DNA of 64,000 bases, taken from Testudinibacter aquarius (GTDB taxonomy: Bacteria; Pseudomonadota; Gammaproteobacteria; Enterobacterales; Pasteurellaceae). Every line of letters starts with the position of its first letter. The stretch's first letter is position 1. The notes under the pieces were generated by a model. The model saw only the letters and a program-made list of their open reading frames with translations. It was not told the origin of the DNA and made no database searches. Location of the stretch: positions 53,274-117,273 of the forward strand of contig NZ_SMCP01000009.1 of the NCBI RefSeq assembly GCF_004342725.1. The letters run 5' to 3'. Position numbers and translations under genes: made by a program. Shown piece by piece: positions 30,013 through 41,393 of this stretch.

Positions 30013-32388
30013 TCAACGGTTTGCAATCCATTTTTTCAACGCCGTCACACTACTACGCCACTCTTCTTGTATCACCTCAATCCAAACGGCAATCTCCTCT
30101 TCCCATTGGGGCGAATCCTGATGTTGTGCCAGCTCGGCAATATCACGAATACGGTTTATGCCCAATGAAGCGGCAGCGCCTTTGATTTTATGTGCATCTT
30201 CCGCAACCGCAGTTTTCAAAGTGCGGTCTTGCTGATAAGCTTGGTAGTGTTGAGTCAGTTCTTCAATATAACCAGGCATCAATTGCTCAAACAATAGCGC
30301 ACTTTTCATCACATTCTCTTTTCCCATCAGCTCGATCAACTCATCTAACATCGGATAGTCAAACGCCATCACCGCACTTTGCTGTTGCGTTTTAACCTCG
30401 GCTGGCAACGCCTCTTCAATATCCTCCCCAATACTGACTGACTCCAGCGGTTGCTCCTCGCCAAACAGCTGTTTTAGTGTTAAATTCAGCGCTTCCAGCG
30501 ATAGCGGTTTTGATAATACATCGTCCATTCCTTGCTGCAAATAGTGACGCTTGTTATTCAGCACATTCGCCGTCAGCGCCACCAGCGGCGGTAAATAATC
30601 AATTTCATCATTTTCGTACTGCTGACGCAGTGTCATCGCAATATCAAAACCGGACATATCCGGCAATTGGATGTCTAGTAATAATAAATCATATTGATTT
30701 TGATAGAATTTTTTCAGCGCTTCTGCGCCAGTCATCGCAATATCAACATGATAGCCCAATTTTTCCAGAATCGATTTGGCAACGATGATATTCACTTCAA
30801 TATCTTCTACTAATAAAATATTCAACGCACCGATGCTCGGCGCCATGCTGATATCCACTGCTTTTTCAATTTCCGGTGCGGCAATGTCGAGCGTAAATGT
30901 TGTACCGATATTCTCCTCACTTTCGACCGATAAGTTACCGTGCATCAACGAGGCAATTTTTTTGGATACCGACAAACCAATGCCACTACCCAGCGCCCGC
31001 ATATTGTCCTTCGATTTCACCTGATAATACATCGTGAAAATATTATTCAATTCGGCTTGCGGAATGCCAATGCCGCTGTCACTGATTTGAAACACCAGCC
31101 GATCCTGTCCGGACTTTGCCACCGTCAATCTGACCCAACCTTTCGGGGTAAATTTGACCGCATTACTAATCAAATTCCACAGCACTTGATTTAATCGAAT
31201 CGGGTCAACCTGAATCCAGTCCGGTAATCTATTTTTGAGCAACATCTCAAATTTAAGATTTTTCTGTGCTGCCATCACCGAGGCAATATTGTTAATGTCA
31301 TTCAATAAATTATTAAAATCACAAGCTTTATTAAACAGTTCTATGCGATGGGTTTCAATTTTCTCTAAATCAACCAAATCATTAAAAATATGCCCGAGTG
31401 ATACCGCACTGACTTTAATCGTTTGCAGGTAATTGCGTTGTTGTTCATCCAAATTGCCATCCAAGAGAATACGGCTCAAACCGATGATACCATTAAGTGG
31501 GGTTTTCAGTTCATGACTGATGGTTGTCATCATATTGGTTTTATCGCGACTGCTTTTCTCAATCATCTCTTGATAGCTGGTGCGCTCAGTAATATCGCGC
31601 CCAAAACCGATGATAATATTTTGCTTACTGACTTTATCGTAATACGGAACTTTCAAAATTTCAAAACAGGCAGCTCGCCCATCCGGATAATATAACCATT
31701 GTTCATAACTGAGCCCTTTTTTTTCTTTGCTCACCTGTATATCGGATTCAATTGCTTTTTTAGCCGAACGTTCGCTATATACATCAAAAGGGGTCAATAA
31801 TTTCAGCTCTTCTGATTTTTTACCGGTCAATTTTTCCACCGCTTTATTCGCGCCAAGAAAACGGTGATCTTCGCCACGATAGAACACTAGATCCGGTGAC
31901 GCATCAAAAAATGAACGTAATAAATGGGCACTTTGTTCCAATTCCAATTGAATCCGCCGCCGTTCTCGTACTTCTTGTTCAAGATGTAACAACGCCGAAG
32001 TCAGCTCCTGCTCCGCCTTTGCCCTTTCATCAATTTCACGGCTCAGCAACAGGTTTTTTTTATTCATTTCTTGGTTAAGTTGGTAATCTTGCATACGCAG
32101 TGTTTTCAACTGCGCTAAGGTTTTTTCTGATCCTTGCCGCGCTAATTCCAGTTTTTCGATCACTACAGAAAAAAAATAAATCACAAACGGTGCCGAGCAT
32201 AAGCCAAAGATAACCGAACGCCAGATGTCGCCCCACTTTAAATCACCAGTAAACAACAGGGTGCTGCCGGCCTGAATAATCAGGGCATATACCCCTAAAA
32301 TCAATAATCCCAGCAAAGAAAACCGAATCTTGCCAATCCGGATAATCCAATCAATATAATTCTGTAGGTAGGTTTTAACATTTTTCAT
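30013..32388 (-). CDS. arcB: aerobic respiration control sensor kinase ArcB
   Basis: ArcB is a tripartite hybrid kinase that senses quinone redox state and phosphorylates ArcA. Order: two membrane helices (about 22-42 and 57-77), coiled coil (about 85-150), PAS domain (about 155-265), kinase with His292 (SHELKTPLNG), ATPase motifs (NLISNAVKF, DSGIGIP, GSGIGLS), receiver with Asp572 (LLLDIQLPDMSG), and HPt with His733 (AHKIKGAAA). E. coli redox Cys180 is Ala180 here (HRFLGANKA), while Cys241 is kept (RAACFEI). The full receiver contrasts with the short ArcB of H. influenzae. Confidence 0.97.
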   Translation of the reverse strand: MKNVKTYLQNYIDWIIRIGKIRFSLLGLLILGVYALIIQAGSTLLFTGDLKWGDIWRSVIFGLCSAPFVIYFFSVVIEKLELARQGSEKTLAQLKTLRMQDYQLNQEMNKKNLLLSREIDERAKAEQELTSALLHLEQEVRERRRIQLELEQSAHLLRSFFDASPDLVFYRGEDHRFLGANKAVEKLTGKKSEELKLLTPFDVYSERSAKKAIESDIQVSKEKKGLSYEQWLYYPDGRAACFEILKVPYYDKVSKQNIIIGFGRDITERTSYQEMIEKSSRDKTNMMTTISHELKTPLNGIIGLSRILLDGNLDEQQRNYLQTIKVSAVSLGHIFNDLVDLEKIETHRIELFNKACDFNNLLNDINNIASVMAAQKNLKFEMLLKNRLPDWIQVDPIRLNQVLWNLISNAVKFTPKGWVRLTVAKSGQDRLVFQISDSGIGIPQAELNNIFTMYYQVKSKDNMRALGSGIGLSVSKKIASLMHGNLSVESEENIGTTFTLDIAAPEIEKAVDISMAPSIGALNILLVEDIEVNIIVAKSILEKLGYHVDIAMTGAEALKKFYQNQYDLLLLDIQLPDMSGFDIAMTLRQQYENDEIDYLPPLVALTANVLNNKRHYLQQGMDDVLSKPLSLEALNLTLKQLFGEEQPLESVSIGEDIEEALPAEVKTQQQSAVMAFDYPMLDELIELMGKENVMKSALLFEQLMPGYIEELTQHYQAYQQDRTLKTAVAEDAHKIKGAAASLGINRIRDIAELAQHQDSPQWEEEIAVWIEVIQEEWRSSVTALKKWIANR

Positions 32389-32437
32389 GATATTTGATTA
32401 AGTTTTTCCTCAACAATAGAAGCGATATCAAGATAAA

Positions 32438-32463
32438 ATAAATCCCTTAAATAAGGGATTAAA
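32438..32463 (-). terminator. purC terminator
   Basis: AATCCCTTA (32441-32449) and TAAGGGATT (32452-32460) pair almost without a loop. On the minus strand the hairpin is followed by TATTTTATC, so it probably ends purC before arcB. It can also pair with flanking T/A bases. Confidence 0.65.
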
Positions 32464-32515
32464 GATTGTTGACAACGATATTTGAGCAGGCAGGTATTCC
32501 GCACAGCTAATTAGC

Positions 32516-33376
32516 TCACCGCGTTAATAAAGTCAACGCTTCTTGATATTTATCCACCGTTTTTTGAATAATCTCTGCTGGAACGCTCGGCGCCGGTGCT
32601 TGTTTATTCCACCCACTTTGCTCCAGCCAATCACGAATAAATTGTTTATCAAATGACGGCGGATTAGTGCCTTCTTGATAGTTTTCTACCGCCCAAAAGC
32701 GACTGGAATCCGGCGTCAGCACTTCGTCCATCAAAGTCAAAACACCCTCTTTATCCAAGCCAAATTCAAATTTGGTATCACAGATAATAATGCCTTTACT
32801 CAGCGCATATTCTGCCGCCTGTTGATATAGAGTAATCGCTTTTTGTTTTACTTCTGCCGCCAAATCCACACCGATGAGTTGTTCGCACTCTTGATAACTG
32901 ATATTGATATCGTGATCGCCCACCTCAGCTTTGCTTGATGGGGTGAAAATCGGTTCTGGTAACTTGCTGGCTTCCTGCAAGCCCGGAGGTAATACCAAAC
33001 CACAAATGGTGCCAGTTTGGCGGTAATCTTTTAAGCCGCTACCGGTTAAATAGCCACGCACAATCGACTCAATTTTGATTGGGGTCAGCCGTTTGCAAAC
33101 CACTGCACGGTCTTTAATTAAGTCAGCTTCCGCTTTTGGTAACACATCATAAACCGTTTCTCCGGTAAAATGATTCGGCATAATATTTGCCAACTGTTTA
33201 AACCAAAAGTTAGAAATTTGTGTCAGAATTTCCCCTTTGCCGGGGATAGGATCGTCCAGAATGACATCGAACGCTGATAAGCGATCGGTCGCCACCATCA
33301 ACATTCTATCGTTATCAATTGCATAAAGATCACGCACTTTGCCTGAATAAATTTTATTTAAACTGATTTGTTGCAT
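32516..33376 (-). CDS. purC: phosphoribosylaminoimidazole-succinocarboxamide synthase
   Basis: PurC (SAICAR synthase) joins aspartate to CAIR with ATP in purine synthesis. Motifs are YSGKVRDLY near the start, DRLSAFDVIL, ESIVRGYLTGSG, and DTKFEFGLD plus LMDEVLTPDSSRFW in the second half. At 286 residues it is the longer type, related to yeast and many proteobacterial forms rather than the 237-residue E. coli type. No PUR box is evident upstream. An uptake signal (about 33440) lies in the gap before it. Confidence 0.95.
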   Translation of the reverse strand: MQQISLNKIYSGKVRDLYAIDNDRMLMVATDRLSAFDVILDDPIPGKGEILTQISNFWFKQLANIMPNHFTGETVYDVLPKAEADLIKDRAVVCKRLTPIKIESIVRGYLTGSGLKDYRQTGTICGLVLPPGLQEASKLPEPIFTPSSKAEVGDHDINISYQECEQLIGVDLAAEVKQKAITLYQQAAEYALSKGIIICDTKFEFGLDKEGVLTLMDEVLTPDSSRFWAVENYQEGTNPPSFDKQFIRDWLEQSGWNKQAPAPSVPAEIIQKTVDKYQEALTLLTR

Positions 33377-33473
33377 TGCCTTGTCCCGTTTAAGTTAACA
33401 CCCGAATAGAATAGCCGTTTTATTGTAACGCACTTTAAACCGCACTTTGCATTTTTTAAACCATCAATATAAA

Positions 33474-33505
33474 AAAAGCCATATTTCCTAAAAAATATGG
33501 CTTTT
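33474..33505 (-). terminator. lpxC terminator
   Basis: AAAAGCCATATTT and AAATATGGCTTTT are perfect 13-bp arms with a 6-nt loop, flanked by A and T runs, so it can act in both directions. It closes the long minus-strand dcw cluster after lpxC. Confidence 0.85.
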
Positions 33506-33521
33506 AATACATCATTAAGGC

Positions 33522-34439
33522 TTAAATCATAATTTGAGCAGGAACCAAATACCCTTGCGGCACTTTTGCTTCCTGTTCAAAGGTGACAAATTCCCATGCG
33601 GTTTGGTCAGCCAACACCGCTCTCAGCAATTTATTGTTAAGCCCGTGCCCCGATTTATAGGCTTTGAAAGCACCGATGATATTATGGCTCGCCATATACA
33701 GATCGCCAATCGCATCCAACAACTTATGTCGAACCAATTCATCTTTAAAGCGCAGCCCATCTTCGTTCAAAATCCGGTAATCATCCAACACGATCGCATT
33801 ATCTAGACTACCGCCTAGCGCTAAACCTTGGGCTTGCAGATATTCAATATCTTTCATAAAACCAAATGTCCGCGCCCGGCTGATTTGCTGGATAAACGCT
33901 TGGGTCGAAAAATCTAATTTATAGTTAGTGACATTGTTATCAATTGCCGGATGTTTAAAATCAATAGTGAAATCCAAATGAAAACCATGATAAGGTTTGA
34001 ATTCAGCCCATTTATCGCCATCTTCGACCCGCACTGATTTTTTGATGCGGATAAATTTCTTGGCTGCAGCCTGCTCTTCAATACCGGTATCCAGCAACAA
34101 GTAGATAAACGGTGCCGCACTGCCGTCCATAATCGGAATTTCCGGCGCATCGACTTCAATAATAATGTTGTCAATTCCCAATGCCGCCAGCGCCGAGTTG
34201 ATATGCTCGACCGTTGAAACACGCACACCGTCATCGTTCACCAAACAAGTACACAACATCGTGTCACGAATCGCATCGGCTTTTGCAACAAAGCTGACCG
34301 GTGGATTCAAGTCGGTACGACAATAGATCACGCCGGTATTCACTTCTGCCGGACGCATGGTCAACGTCACTTTTTTACCGCTGTGCAAGCCGATACCCGT
34401 GACTTTGACACTTTGTTTTAATGTTCTTTGTTTAATCAT
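33522..34439 (-). CDS. lpxC: UDP-3-O-acyl-N-acetylglucosamine deacetylase
   Basis: LpxC is the zinc-dependent deacetylase for the committed step of lipid A synthesis. [15 protein letters not shown] carries the zinc ligand His79, and [12 protein letters not shown] carries the second His and the Asp ligands. The length of 305 residues equals E. coli LpxC. It is the last gene of the dcw cluster, 60 bases after ftsZ, with AAAGAGAG before its ATG. A small hairpin lies in the gap. Confidence 0.97.
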   Translation of the reverse strand: MIKQRTLKQSVKVTGIGLHSGKKVTLTMRPAEVNTGVIYCRTDLNPPVSFVAKADAIRDTMLCTCLVNDDGVRVSTVEHINSALAALGIDNIIIEVDAPEIPIMDGSAAPFIYLLLDTGIEEQAAAKKFIRIKKSVRVEDGDKWAEFKPYHGFHLDFTIDFKHPAIDNNVTNYKLDFSTQAFIQQISRARTFGFMKDIEYLQAQGLALGGSLDNAIVLDDYRILNEDGLRFKDELVRHKLLDAIGDLYMASHNIIGAFKAYKSGHGLNNKLLRAVLADQTAWEFVTFEQEAKVPQGYLVPAQIMI

Positions 34440-34451
34440 AAACTCTCTTTA

Positions 34452-34469
34452 GTACCCTTATCCGGGTAC
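34452..34469 (-). other. hairpin in the ftsZ-lpxC gap
   Basis: GTACCC and GGGTAC are perfect 6-bp arms around TTATCC, placed 13-30 bases before the lpxC start. No T run follows on the minus strand (TAAAGAGAG is the lpxC ribosome binding site), so it is more likely an RNA processing or leader structure than a terminator. An uptake signal lies between it and the ftsZ stop. Confidence 0.4.
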
Positions 34470-34499
34470 AACAAACCGCACTTTTAAATTTGTTAAAAG

Positions 34500-35720
34500 C
34501 TAGTCGGCTTGGTTACGCAAAAACGATGGAATATCAAATAAGTTATTCTCATCAAACTCTTTTGGTTTAGCAGTTTCTGCACCCACGGCGGTTTTACTGC
34601 CGTAACTGCTGCTGCCATACCCTTGATTAGACTGTGATTGTGGATTTAAGTTCGACTGTGAAGTCGCAAAACCGGATTGAACCGGATTCACGCTCGCTTG
34701 CGAACTACTATTATTGGCTTTTGGTGTAATCACTCTCAATTCATTCTCTTCTTTATTGCCAATACCGGTTGCCACAATTGTCACGCGAATCTCTTCGCTC
34801 ATTTCCGGCACCAAGCTGGTACCAATAACCACGGTCGCCTCTTCCGAAGCAAAAGCACGAATAGTGTCGCCGACAGTTTGGAACTCTTCCAAACCTAAAT
34901 CCATACCGGCAGTGATGTTCACCAACACGCCACGAGCACCAGACAGGTCGATATCTTCTAACAATGGACTGGCAACAGCATCTTGTGCGGCTTTGTCTGC
35001 ACGACCATCACCAACCTCACCGCTTGCAATACCGGTACCCATCATTGCATGCCCCATCTCTTGCATCACGGTACGCACATCGGCAAAGTCAACGTTGATT
35101 AAGCCCGGAGAAGTAATCATATCAGAGATTCCGCGTACGGCATTGCGCAAAATTTCGTTGGCGGTGGCAAAAGCATTAACTAGGGAGATATTTTTGCCCA
35201 GCACCTTCAACAATTTTTCATTTGGAATAACAATTAAAGAGTCAACAAATTTGGATAACTCACGAATACCGATTTCTGCCAACTGCATCCGTTTTTTACC
35301 CTCAAAACCAAACGGTTTAGTCACCACGGCAACGGTTAAAATACCTAATTCTTTGGCAATTTGTGCCACAACAGGCGCCGCACCGGTACCTGTACCGCCC
35401 CCCATTCCGGCGGCGATAAACACCATATCCGCGCCTTCCAAAATATTGCGAATCGCATCTTTATCATCTTCAGCCGCTTGACGACCGACATTCGGATTAG
35501 CACCTGCACCCAAACCTTTCGTGGTGTTGCCACCGATCTGTACCGTTTGCTTCACCAAACTCTTACGCAATGCCTGAGCATCAGTATTGATTGAAAAAAA
35601 TTCAACCCCGTGAATCTCTTCTTGCACCATTTGATTAACTGCGTTTCCGCCGCCGCCGCCAACACCGACGACTTTAATCACCGCATCGGTAATGTCGTCA
35701 AACTCGATAGGCTCAAACAT
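34500..35720 (-). CDS. ftsZ: cell division GTPase FtsZ
   Basis: FtsZ is the tubulin homologue that forms the division ring. The GTP signature GGGTGTG lies at residues 107-113, after [12 protein letters not shown] near 18-28. The linker (about 325-390) is rich in Gln, Ser and Asn. The C-terminal peptide [11 protein letters not shown] binds FtsA and ZipA. The length of 406 residues is normal. It follows ftsA by 77 bases and precedes lpxC. No uptake signal was noticed inside. Confidence 0.98.
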   Translation of the reverse strand: MFEPIEFDDITDAVIKVVGVGGGGGNAVNQMVQEEIHGVEFFSINTDAQALRKSLVKQTVQIGGNTTKGLGAGANPNVGRQAAEDDKDAIRNILEGADMVFIAAGMGGGTGTGAAPVVAQIAKELGILTVAVVTKPFGFEGKKRMQLAEIGIRELSKFVDSLIVIPNEKLLKVLGKNISLVNAFATANEILRNAVRGISDMITSPGLINVDFADVRTVMQEMGHAMMGTGIASGEVGDGRADKAAQDAVASPLLEDIDLSGARGVLVNITAGMDLGLEEFQTVGDTIRAFASEEATVVIGTSLVPEMSEEIRVTIVATGIGNKEENELRVITPKANNSSSQASVNPVQSGFATSQSNLNPQSQSNQGYGSSSYGSKTAVGAETAKPKEFDENNLFDIPSFLRNQAD

Positions 35721-35797
35721 ATATTCTCCCCGTTATGTTTGTTTTATTTTGCAAAATGATAATGATAGCTGCTATTCTATTCGATAACCGCTGATTA

Positions 35798-37075
35798 TCA
35801 AAACTGATTTTTTATCATTGTAAAAAATTTAACGATATAATCCTTGGTTCTTGATAACAAGCCCAACGAACTGCCGCCGCTATCCCGTTGCCGCACTTCA
35901 TCTGCATTATTATAATTATGATGAAGCAGACCCAACACGGTTGCATATTGTGGCTTGCTGACATAATCGGTTAAACCCGCCAAATTGAGCGGTGTTCCAA
36001 CCCGCACTTGTGGACCAAAAATCTCTGCTGCACACTCGGTAATATCTTCAATCTGCGAACCACCGCCGGTTAATACAATTCCGGCAATTAAATCGGATTT
36101 AATCTGTTTGTCGTCCAATTCACGTTTCAATATCAAGAGTTCTTTTTCAACAAATTTTAATAGTTCTTGATAACGAGCTGAGGTCACAACCGACAGCATC
36201 TCTTTTGCCAGACTGCGTGGTGCGCGCCCGCCTACACTCGGTACTTCAATTTTCTTATCTGGGTTATTCTGTGGTGGTGTGATCGCACTGCCATAGGCGA
36301 CTTTAATTTTTTCCGCTTCCATTCTGGAAGTGCTGAACGCATAGGCGACATCGTCAGTGACGCGATTGCCGGCATAAGGAATCACCTTACTGAAACGTAG
36401 CGAGCCGTTGGTATAGACAATAATATCAATCGTACCGCCACCAATATCAATCAAACAAACACCCAGTTCCTTTTCATCTTCGGTCAACACCGAATAGCTG
36501 GAAGCTAAACCGGAAAATACCACTTCATCCACTTTTAAACCGGCGCGGGCGACCGCTTTTTTCAGATTGTTCAACCAGCTTTGATGACAAGCAATCAAGT
36601 GCGCCTGCGCCTGCAAACGCACGCCTTGCAGTCCTAACGGGTTTTTGATATTCAATTGCTTATCCACAGCAAACTCTTGTGGAATAACATGTAAAATGCT
36701 TAATCCTTCGCCCATTTTGACTGATTGAGCGATATTCATTGCCCCTTCAATCTCCTCCGCCGTCACTTCGCCACTGGCGATCGGCACTAAACCGCTTTCA
36801 TTCAAACTTTGAATATGTTCACCCGTAATCGCCAACGATACACTGACAATTTGGCAATCGGCAATCGATTCTGCACCTTCGATTGCCCGTTGGATAGAGT
36901 TCACTACCGCATCCAAATCGGTAATACTGCCGCGATCAATCCCTTTGGATGGGCTACTGCCGACACCGAGCACATTGACTACTCCGTCCGGCAACACCTC
37001 TCCGACCACAGCCACAACTTTGGAAGTACCCACTTCCAAGCCAACTTTTATTTTCGACTCAACAATCTTTGCCAT
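35798..37075 (-). CDS. ftsA: cell division protein FtsA
   Basis: FtsA is the actin-like protein that tethers FtsZ to the membrane and recruits later divisome proteins. [15 protein letters not shown] is the phosphate 1 loop, [15 protein letters not shown] phosphate 2, and the C terminus ends in an amphipathic helix ([14 protein letters not shown]). The ATG of MAKIVESK was chosen because this is the conserved FtsA start; a TTG 21 bases earlier would add MAKKYTN. It lies after ftsQ and before ftsZ. Confidence 0.97.
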   Translation of the reverse strand: MAKIVESKIKVGLEVGTSKVVAVVGEVLPDGVVNVLGVGSSPSKGIDRGSITDLDAVVNSIQRAIEGAESIADCQIVSVSLAITGEHIQSLNESGLVPIASGEVTAEEIEGAMNIAQSVKMGEGLSILHVIPQEFAVDKQLNIKNPLGLQGVRLQAQAHLIACHQSWLNNLKKAVARAGLKVDEVVFSGLASSYSVLTEDEKELGVCLIDIGGGTIDIIVYTNGSLRFSKVIPYAGNRVTDDVAYAFSTSRMEAEKIKVAYGSAITPPQNNPDKKIEVPSVGGRAPRSLAKEMLSVVTSARYQELLKFVEKELLILKRELDDKQIKSDLIAGIVLTGGGSQIEDITECAAEIFGPQVRVGTPLNLAGLTDYVSKPQYATVLGLLHHNYNNADEVRQRDSGGSSLGLLSRTKDYIVKFFTMIKNQF

Positions 37076-37100
37076 ATTCGTGTACTTCTTTGCCAATTAA

Positions 37101-37889
37101 TTAATCTTCATCAGTTTCCGTCTGAACCGGAAGCGCTTTAAACCCAACGGCAGCACCGCTGTTATATCGTAAATCAACATAGTCGATTTGTTGGTTATCC
37201 GGCACTTCTATCTGTGGGTAAATCGTTGCAAACCGCTCAATTTTCTGTTTCCATTCACCACGCCCGAGCTTTAATTCGATACCGTTGCTTAAGCTAACCT
37301 GCCAAGCACCACGGCTGTCGATCTGCATCGACTGCAAGGTCATATTTTTGGCTTTCAACGCATTGCTTATCTGGTACCAAGCCGACAGAACCTCACGGCT
37401 TTGGAAATCATTGCCCTGCAAATTCGGCAGCTGCAAGCCTTCTCGCTTCTCTGGCGGCAAGCTGAAAATCGTGCCGTCGGCTGCCAATAATTGCCGTTCA
37501 TTCCAAAAAGCGACCGGACTGTATTCCGCCACCGCAATACTCAATTTATTCGGCCAAATCTTGCGTACCAACGCCCCTTTGACCCAAGGCATCAGTTCGA
37601 TTTGCTGTTGAATCGACTCCACATCTTGTGAAAAATAACCTTGCAACTCACCAAATTGAAGTAGACTGTCACGAATATCATTATAGCTGGTATACCTCGG
37701 CTGCCCGATAACCGCAAATGAATTCAATGGTTGTTGATCCAAATAAAGCAAAAAATTCTGCCAATGACTGTAGCAATAATAACCAAATCCTAAGCATAAT
37801 ATCACAAATAGTGATTTCAACGGCACAAAAAACTTAAAACCGCTCTGTTCTGCCGTTGTCGGATGGATACGATTAGGTTTTACCGCCAT
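37101..37889 (-). CDS. ftsQ: cell division protein FtsQ
   Basis: FtsQ is a bitopic divisome protein that recruits FtsB/FtsL. A cytoplasmic N terminus is followed by one helix (about residues 24-42), a POTRA domain (about 55-125, with LMPWVKGALVRKIWPNKL) and a beta domain with VDLRYNSGAAVGF. The length of 262 residues fits. It sits 2 bases after ddlB and before ftsA, the conserved order. Confidence 0.95.
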   Translation of the reverse strand: MAVKPNRIHPTTAEQSGFKFFVPLKSLFVILCLGFGYYCYSHWQNFLLYLDQQPLNSFAVIGQPRYTSYNDIRDSLLQFGELQGYFSQDVESIQQQIELMPWVKGALVRKIWPNKLSIAVAEYSPVAFWNERQLLAADGTIFSLPPEKREGLQLPNLQGNDFQSREVLSAWYQISNALKAKNMTLQSMQIDSRGAWQVSLSNGIELKLGRGEWKQKIERFATIYPQIEVPDNQQIDYVDLRYNSGAAVGFKALPVQTETDED

Positions 37890-37891
37890 GC

Positions 37892-38815
37892 CTATACACT
37901 CAATTCTAAAATTTTAACCACCAATTGTTCAAAATCATAACCTCTGGCTTTTGCCGCCATTGGGAACAAACTATGGCTAGTCATACCCGGTGCAGTGTTG
38001 ATTTCAACCAAATTAAAGCGCCCTTCACTATCGGTCATCACATCAACCCGGCTCCAACCACGGCAACCGGTACTCTCGTAAGCCTGCTTAACCAACTGTT
38101 TTAACTCTTGTTCGCGGGCTTCGCTCAATCCGGACGGACAAAAATATTGGGTGTCATCGGAAATATATTTTGCATCATAATCATAGAACTCTCCTTTCGG
38201 TACAATCCTAATCGACGGCAACACTTCCCCGTCTAATACCGGAACAGAATACTCATCGCCAGCTAACCAAGCCTCAACCAACACAGTTTCATCATACTGA
38301 AATGCCAACTCAACCGCACTTTGCAATGCTTCAAGCCGTTTGACTTTGGTCAGCCCGACACTAGAGCCTTCTAAAGAGGGTTTGACCATCAACGGCAAAC
38401 CCAATTTTTCCACAATTTTTGTCGCATCAAATGCAGCAAAATCGGCTTTGTTGACGACTTCCATCTCGGCAACCGGCAAACCAAAACCTTTCCATAACAT
38501 TTTGGTACGCATTTTGTCCATGGTTAACGAAGATGCCAACACGCCACAACCGGTATACGGAATCCCTAAAAACTCCAATACGCCCTGTACTGTGCCGTCT
38601 TCACCGCCACGTCCGTGCAAAATATTGAACACGCGCTCGAACCCCTGCACTTTTAACTGCTCCAAGCCGACCTGTTGCGGATCCACACCATGCACATCAA
38701 AACCCTGATTTTTTAACGCTTGCAATACCGCTCTTCCGGAATTTAACGACACTTCACGCTCTGCCGACGTACCGCCGTACAAAACGGCAATTTTTTGTTG
38801 TTTTAACGGTTTCAT
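37892..38815 (-). CDS. ddlB: D-alanine--D-alanine ligase
   Basis: DdlB joins two D-alanines for the peptidoglycan stem. [17 protein letters not shown] at the N terminus, [11 protein letters not shown], the ATP-grasp segment with [11 protein letters not shown], and the ending [18 protein letters not shown] are diagnostic. The length of 307 residues equals other DdlB proteins. In the dcw cluster it follows murC by 18 bases. An uptake signal lies near 38312. Confidence 0.97.
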   Translation of the reverse strand: MKPLKQQKIAVLYGGTSAEREVSLNSGRAVLQALKNQGFDVHGVDPQQVGLEQLKVQGFERVFNILHGRGGEDGTVQGVLEFLGIPYTGCGVLASSLTMDKMRTKMLWKGFGLPVAEMEVVNKADFAAFDATKIVEKLGLPLMVKPSLEGSSVGLTKVKRLEALQSAVELAFQYDETVLVEAWLAGDEYSVPVLDGEVLPSIRIVPKGEFYDYDAKYISDDTQYFCPSGLSEAREQELKQLVKQAYESTGCRGWSRVDVMTDSEGRFNLVEINTAPGMTSHSLFPMAAKARGYDFEQLVVKILELSV

Positions 38816-38833
38816 TTTGCGCTCTACCTACTG

Positions 38834-40276
38834 TTATTTCTTATTATTATTCCATAAATCAACCAGATTGCGTGATAATTTACTCACGCTGCCAGCCCCT
38901 TGCGCCAACACTAAATCACCGTTTTGCAGCACTTGATCCATAATTTCCGGTAATTTTTCCACATCAGACAATAAAATCGGATCGACTTTGCCCAAGTTAC
39001 GAATCGAACGACACAGGGCACGGCTATCGGCACCGGCAATCGGCTCCTCGCCGGCTGCGTACACTTCCAACATAATCAACGCATCGACTTTCGACAACAC
39101 TTGCACGAAATCATCGAATAAATCACGGGTGCGTGAATAACGGTGAGGTTGGAACACCATCACAACGCGTTTATCCTGCCAACCGGAACGTGCCGCCTCA
39201 ATAGTGACATCCACTTCCGTCGGGTGATGACCATAATCATCCACCAACATGACTTTTCCGCACGGTCGTTCGAATACGCCGAGTTGATCAAAACGTCGTC
39301 CCGCCCCTTGAAAATCAGCAAGTGCGGTTAAAATCGCCTCGTCGCCGATTCCCTCTTCCTTTGCCACCGCCAGTGCTGCCGTCGCATTCAAGGCATTGTG
39401 TTTTCCCGGCACATTCAGCACCACTGAAATGCGTTTGCCGGACGGATAAACCACGTCGTACAGCCCTTGGAAAGCCGTTTGACAATAATTTTCGATCCGA
39501 TAGTCCGCCTGCTTGCTGAAACCGTACGTAATCACTTGCCGACCGACGCTGGGAATAATCTCCTCTAATTCTTTATCATCGGCACACATCACCGCCAAAC
39601 CGTAGAACGGCAAGTTGTGCAAGAAATCAATGTAGGTCTGCTTCATTTTGGCAAAACTACCTTGATAGGTTTCCATATGATCCGGTTCGATATTGGTTAC
39701 CACTGACACCATTGGCTGCAAATGCAAAAACGAGGCATCACTTTCGTCTGCTTCGGCGATCAGATAACGACTCAAGCCTAAATGCGCATTGGTACCGGCC
39801 GATTTCACCAAGCCGCCGTTGACAAAGGTTGGATCCAGACCGGCTTGGGCATAAATCATGGCGATCATAGCGGTCGTGGTGGTTTTCCCATGTGTACCGG
39901 CAACTGCGATGCCATGTCGGAACCGCATGATTTCTGCCAACATTTGCGCCCGTTGAATCACCGGAATCCGCGCTTCGCGTGCGGCAACCACTTCCGGATT
40001 ATCGGCTTTAATCGCACTGGAGACCACCACCACGCTTGCCTCTTTAATATTTTTGGCTTCGTGTTTGAAAAAGATCTTCGCCCCTAAATTGGTTAAACGC
40101 TGGGTTACTGCGCCGTCGGCAATATCCGAGCCGGTCACCAAATAGCCTTCGTTGACCAACACTTCGGCAATTCCGCCCATGCCTGCACCACCGATGCCGA
40201 CAAAATGGATCTGTTTGACCCGACGCATACCCGGTACAAAATCCCGCAAGCGTTTTTGAAAATCATGTTGTTCCAT
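38834..40276 (-). CDS. murC: UDP-N-acetylmuramate--L-alanine ligase
   Basis: MurC adds L-alanine to UDP-MurNAc. [18 protein letters not shown] binds [16 protein letters not shown] is the ATP loop, and [16 protein letters not shown] is in the C-terminal domain. The ATG of MEQHDFQK has AGAAG upstream and gives 480 residues. The open frame runs 27 codons further upstream, but that part is a low-complexity Lys/Asn/Arg stretch and is not expected to be protein. murG lies 61 bases upstream. Confidence 0.97.
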   Translation of the reverse strand: MEQHDFQKRLRDFVPGMRRVKQIHFVGIGGAGMGGIAEVLVNEGYLVTGSDIADGAVTQRLTNLGAKIFFKHEAKNIKEASVVVVSSAIKADNPEVVAAREARIPVIQRAQMLAEIMRFRHGIAVAGTHGKTTTTAMIAMIYAQAGLDPTFVNGGLVKSAGTNAHLGLSRYLIAEADESDASFLHLQPMVSVVTNIEPDHMETYQGSFAKMKQTYIDFLHNLPFYGLAVMCADDKELEEIIPSVGRQVITYGFSKQADYRIENYCQTAFQGLYDVVYPSGKRISVVLNVPGKHNALNATAALAVAKEEGIGDEAILTALADFQGAGRRFDQLGVFERPCGKVMLVDDYGHHPTEVDVTIEAARSGWQDKRVVMVFQPHRYSRTRDLFDDFVQVLSKVDALIMLEVYAAGEEPIAGADSRALCRSIRNLGKVDPILLSDVEKLPEIMDQVLQNGDLVLAQGAGSVSKLSRNLVDLWNNNKK

Positions 40277-40337
40277 TATTCTTCTCTTTCTACTGTTTTT
40301 ACTGTTATTCTTGCTGTTTTGTCTTTTTATAGCGTTA

Positions 40338-41393
40338 TCATTTAGCCACGCTGACAATCACCTCGGCAACCCGATCCGCAGCAAGCGGTTTAGCCATGGT
40401 TTTTGCCGTTTCCGCCATTTCTGCCAATTTTTTTCGATCCCATTGCTGCAAAAGTGCGGTTATCCGCTCGGCGTTCAGTTCGTTTTGCGGCACAATTGTT
40501 GCAGCACCAACATCAGCAAGATAACAAGCATTCAAATATTGCTGTTGATCTTTATGTTGAAACGGCACAAAAATTGCTGCACTGCCAACTGCGGCAATTT
40601 CTGATACCGTCAAGGCGCCGGAGCGACAGACAATTAAATCAGCCCAAGCATAAGCTTGCGCCATATCATCAATAAATTCAGTGACTTGTACATTGGCGTT
40701 GTCGGGGTAACGCGTTTGAATGCTCTCCACATTACCCTGACCGACTTGATGGCGAATCTCCAACGGTTGTTGGTATTGTTTCACCACCTCTGGCATCAAT
40801 AAATTCAGCACTCTCGCACCTTGGCTGCCACCAACAACCAGCACTTTCAACGCGCCTTGACGTGCTGCATACCGCACTTTGGGTTCCGACTGTTCAAACA
40901 ACACCTGTCGCACCGGATTGCCGACCGCTTCTGCTTTGGCAAATGCGTTCGGGAACGCCTGCAATACTTTAGTGGCAATTTTTGCTAACCATTTGTTGGT
41001 CAAACCGGCAACTGCATTTTGTTCATGCAACACAATCGGTACGCCGCACAGTTTGGCGGCAATACCACCCGGCCCTGAAACATAACCGCCCATGCCTAAA
41101 ACCGCATGCGGTTGATATTGTTTGATAATTTTACGTGCCTGCCACACCGCACGCGTAATCGCAAACGGCGCTACCAACAATGCCTTCAATCCTTTACCAC
41201 GCAAGCCCGAAATTTGAATAAATTCAATCGGAATACCGTGTTTCGGTACTAACGTGGCTTCCATGCGATCTTGAGTGCCCAACCAACAAATCTGCCAGCC
41301 TTGCTGTTGCAGTTTTTGTGCCACGGCAATCGCCGGAAAAACATGTCCGCCGGTGCCACCCGCCATCACCAATAACCGTTTCTGTTCTGCCAT
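40338..41393 (-). CDS. murG: lipid II synthase MurG
   Basis: MurG transfers GlcNAc to lipid I on the inner face of the membrane to make lipid II. The first G loop [10 protein letters not shown] begins near residue 13, [11 protein letters not shown] is the second, and [15 protein letters not shown] with [11 protein letters not shown] binds UDP-GlcNAc. The length of 351 residues is normal. It touches ftsW (no gap), so translation is likely coupled. Two uptake signals lie in it (about 40452 and 40870). Confidence 0.98.
   Translation of the reverse strand: MAEQKRLLVMAGGTGGHVFPAIAVAQKLQQQGWQICWLGTQDRMEATLVPKHGIPIEFIQISGLRGKGLKALLVAPFAITRAVWQARKIIKQYQPHAVLGMGGYVSGPGGIAAKLCGVPIVLHEQNAVAGLTNKWLAKIATKVLQAFPNAFAKAEAVGNPVRQVLFEQSEPKVRYAARQGALKVLVVGGSQGARVLNLLMPEVVKQYQQPLEIRHQVGQGNVESIQTRYPDNANVQVTEFIDDMAQAYAWADLIVCRSGALTVSEIAAVGSAAIFVPFQHKDQQQYLNACYLADVGAATIVPQNELNAERITALLQQWDRKKLAEMAETAKTMAKPLAADRVAEVIVSVAK

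Noticed and set aside
34714..35481. Plus-strand open frame of 255 codons
   Set aside because: It is antisense to ftsZ, and its length is explained by the biased codons of that conserved gene.
40277..40357. 27-codon N-terminal extension of murC
   Set aside because: The added part is a Lys/Asn/Arg low-complexity stretch that starts inside murG. The ATG at 40276 has a ribosome binding site and matches other MurC starts.
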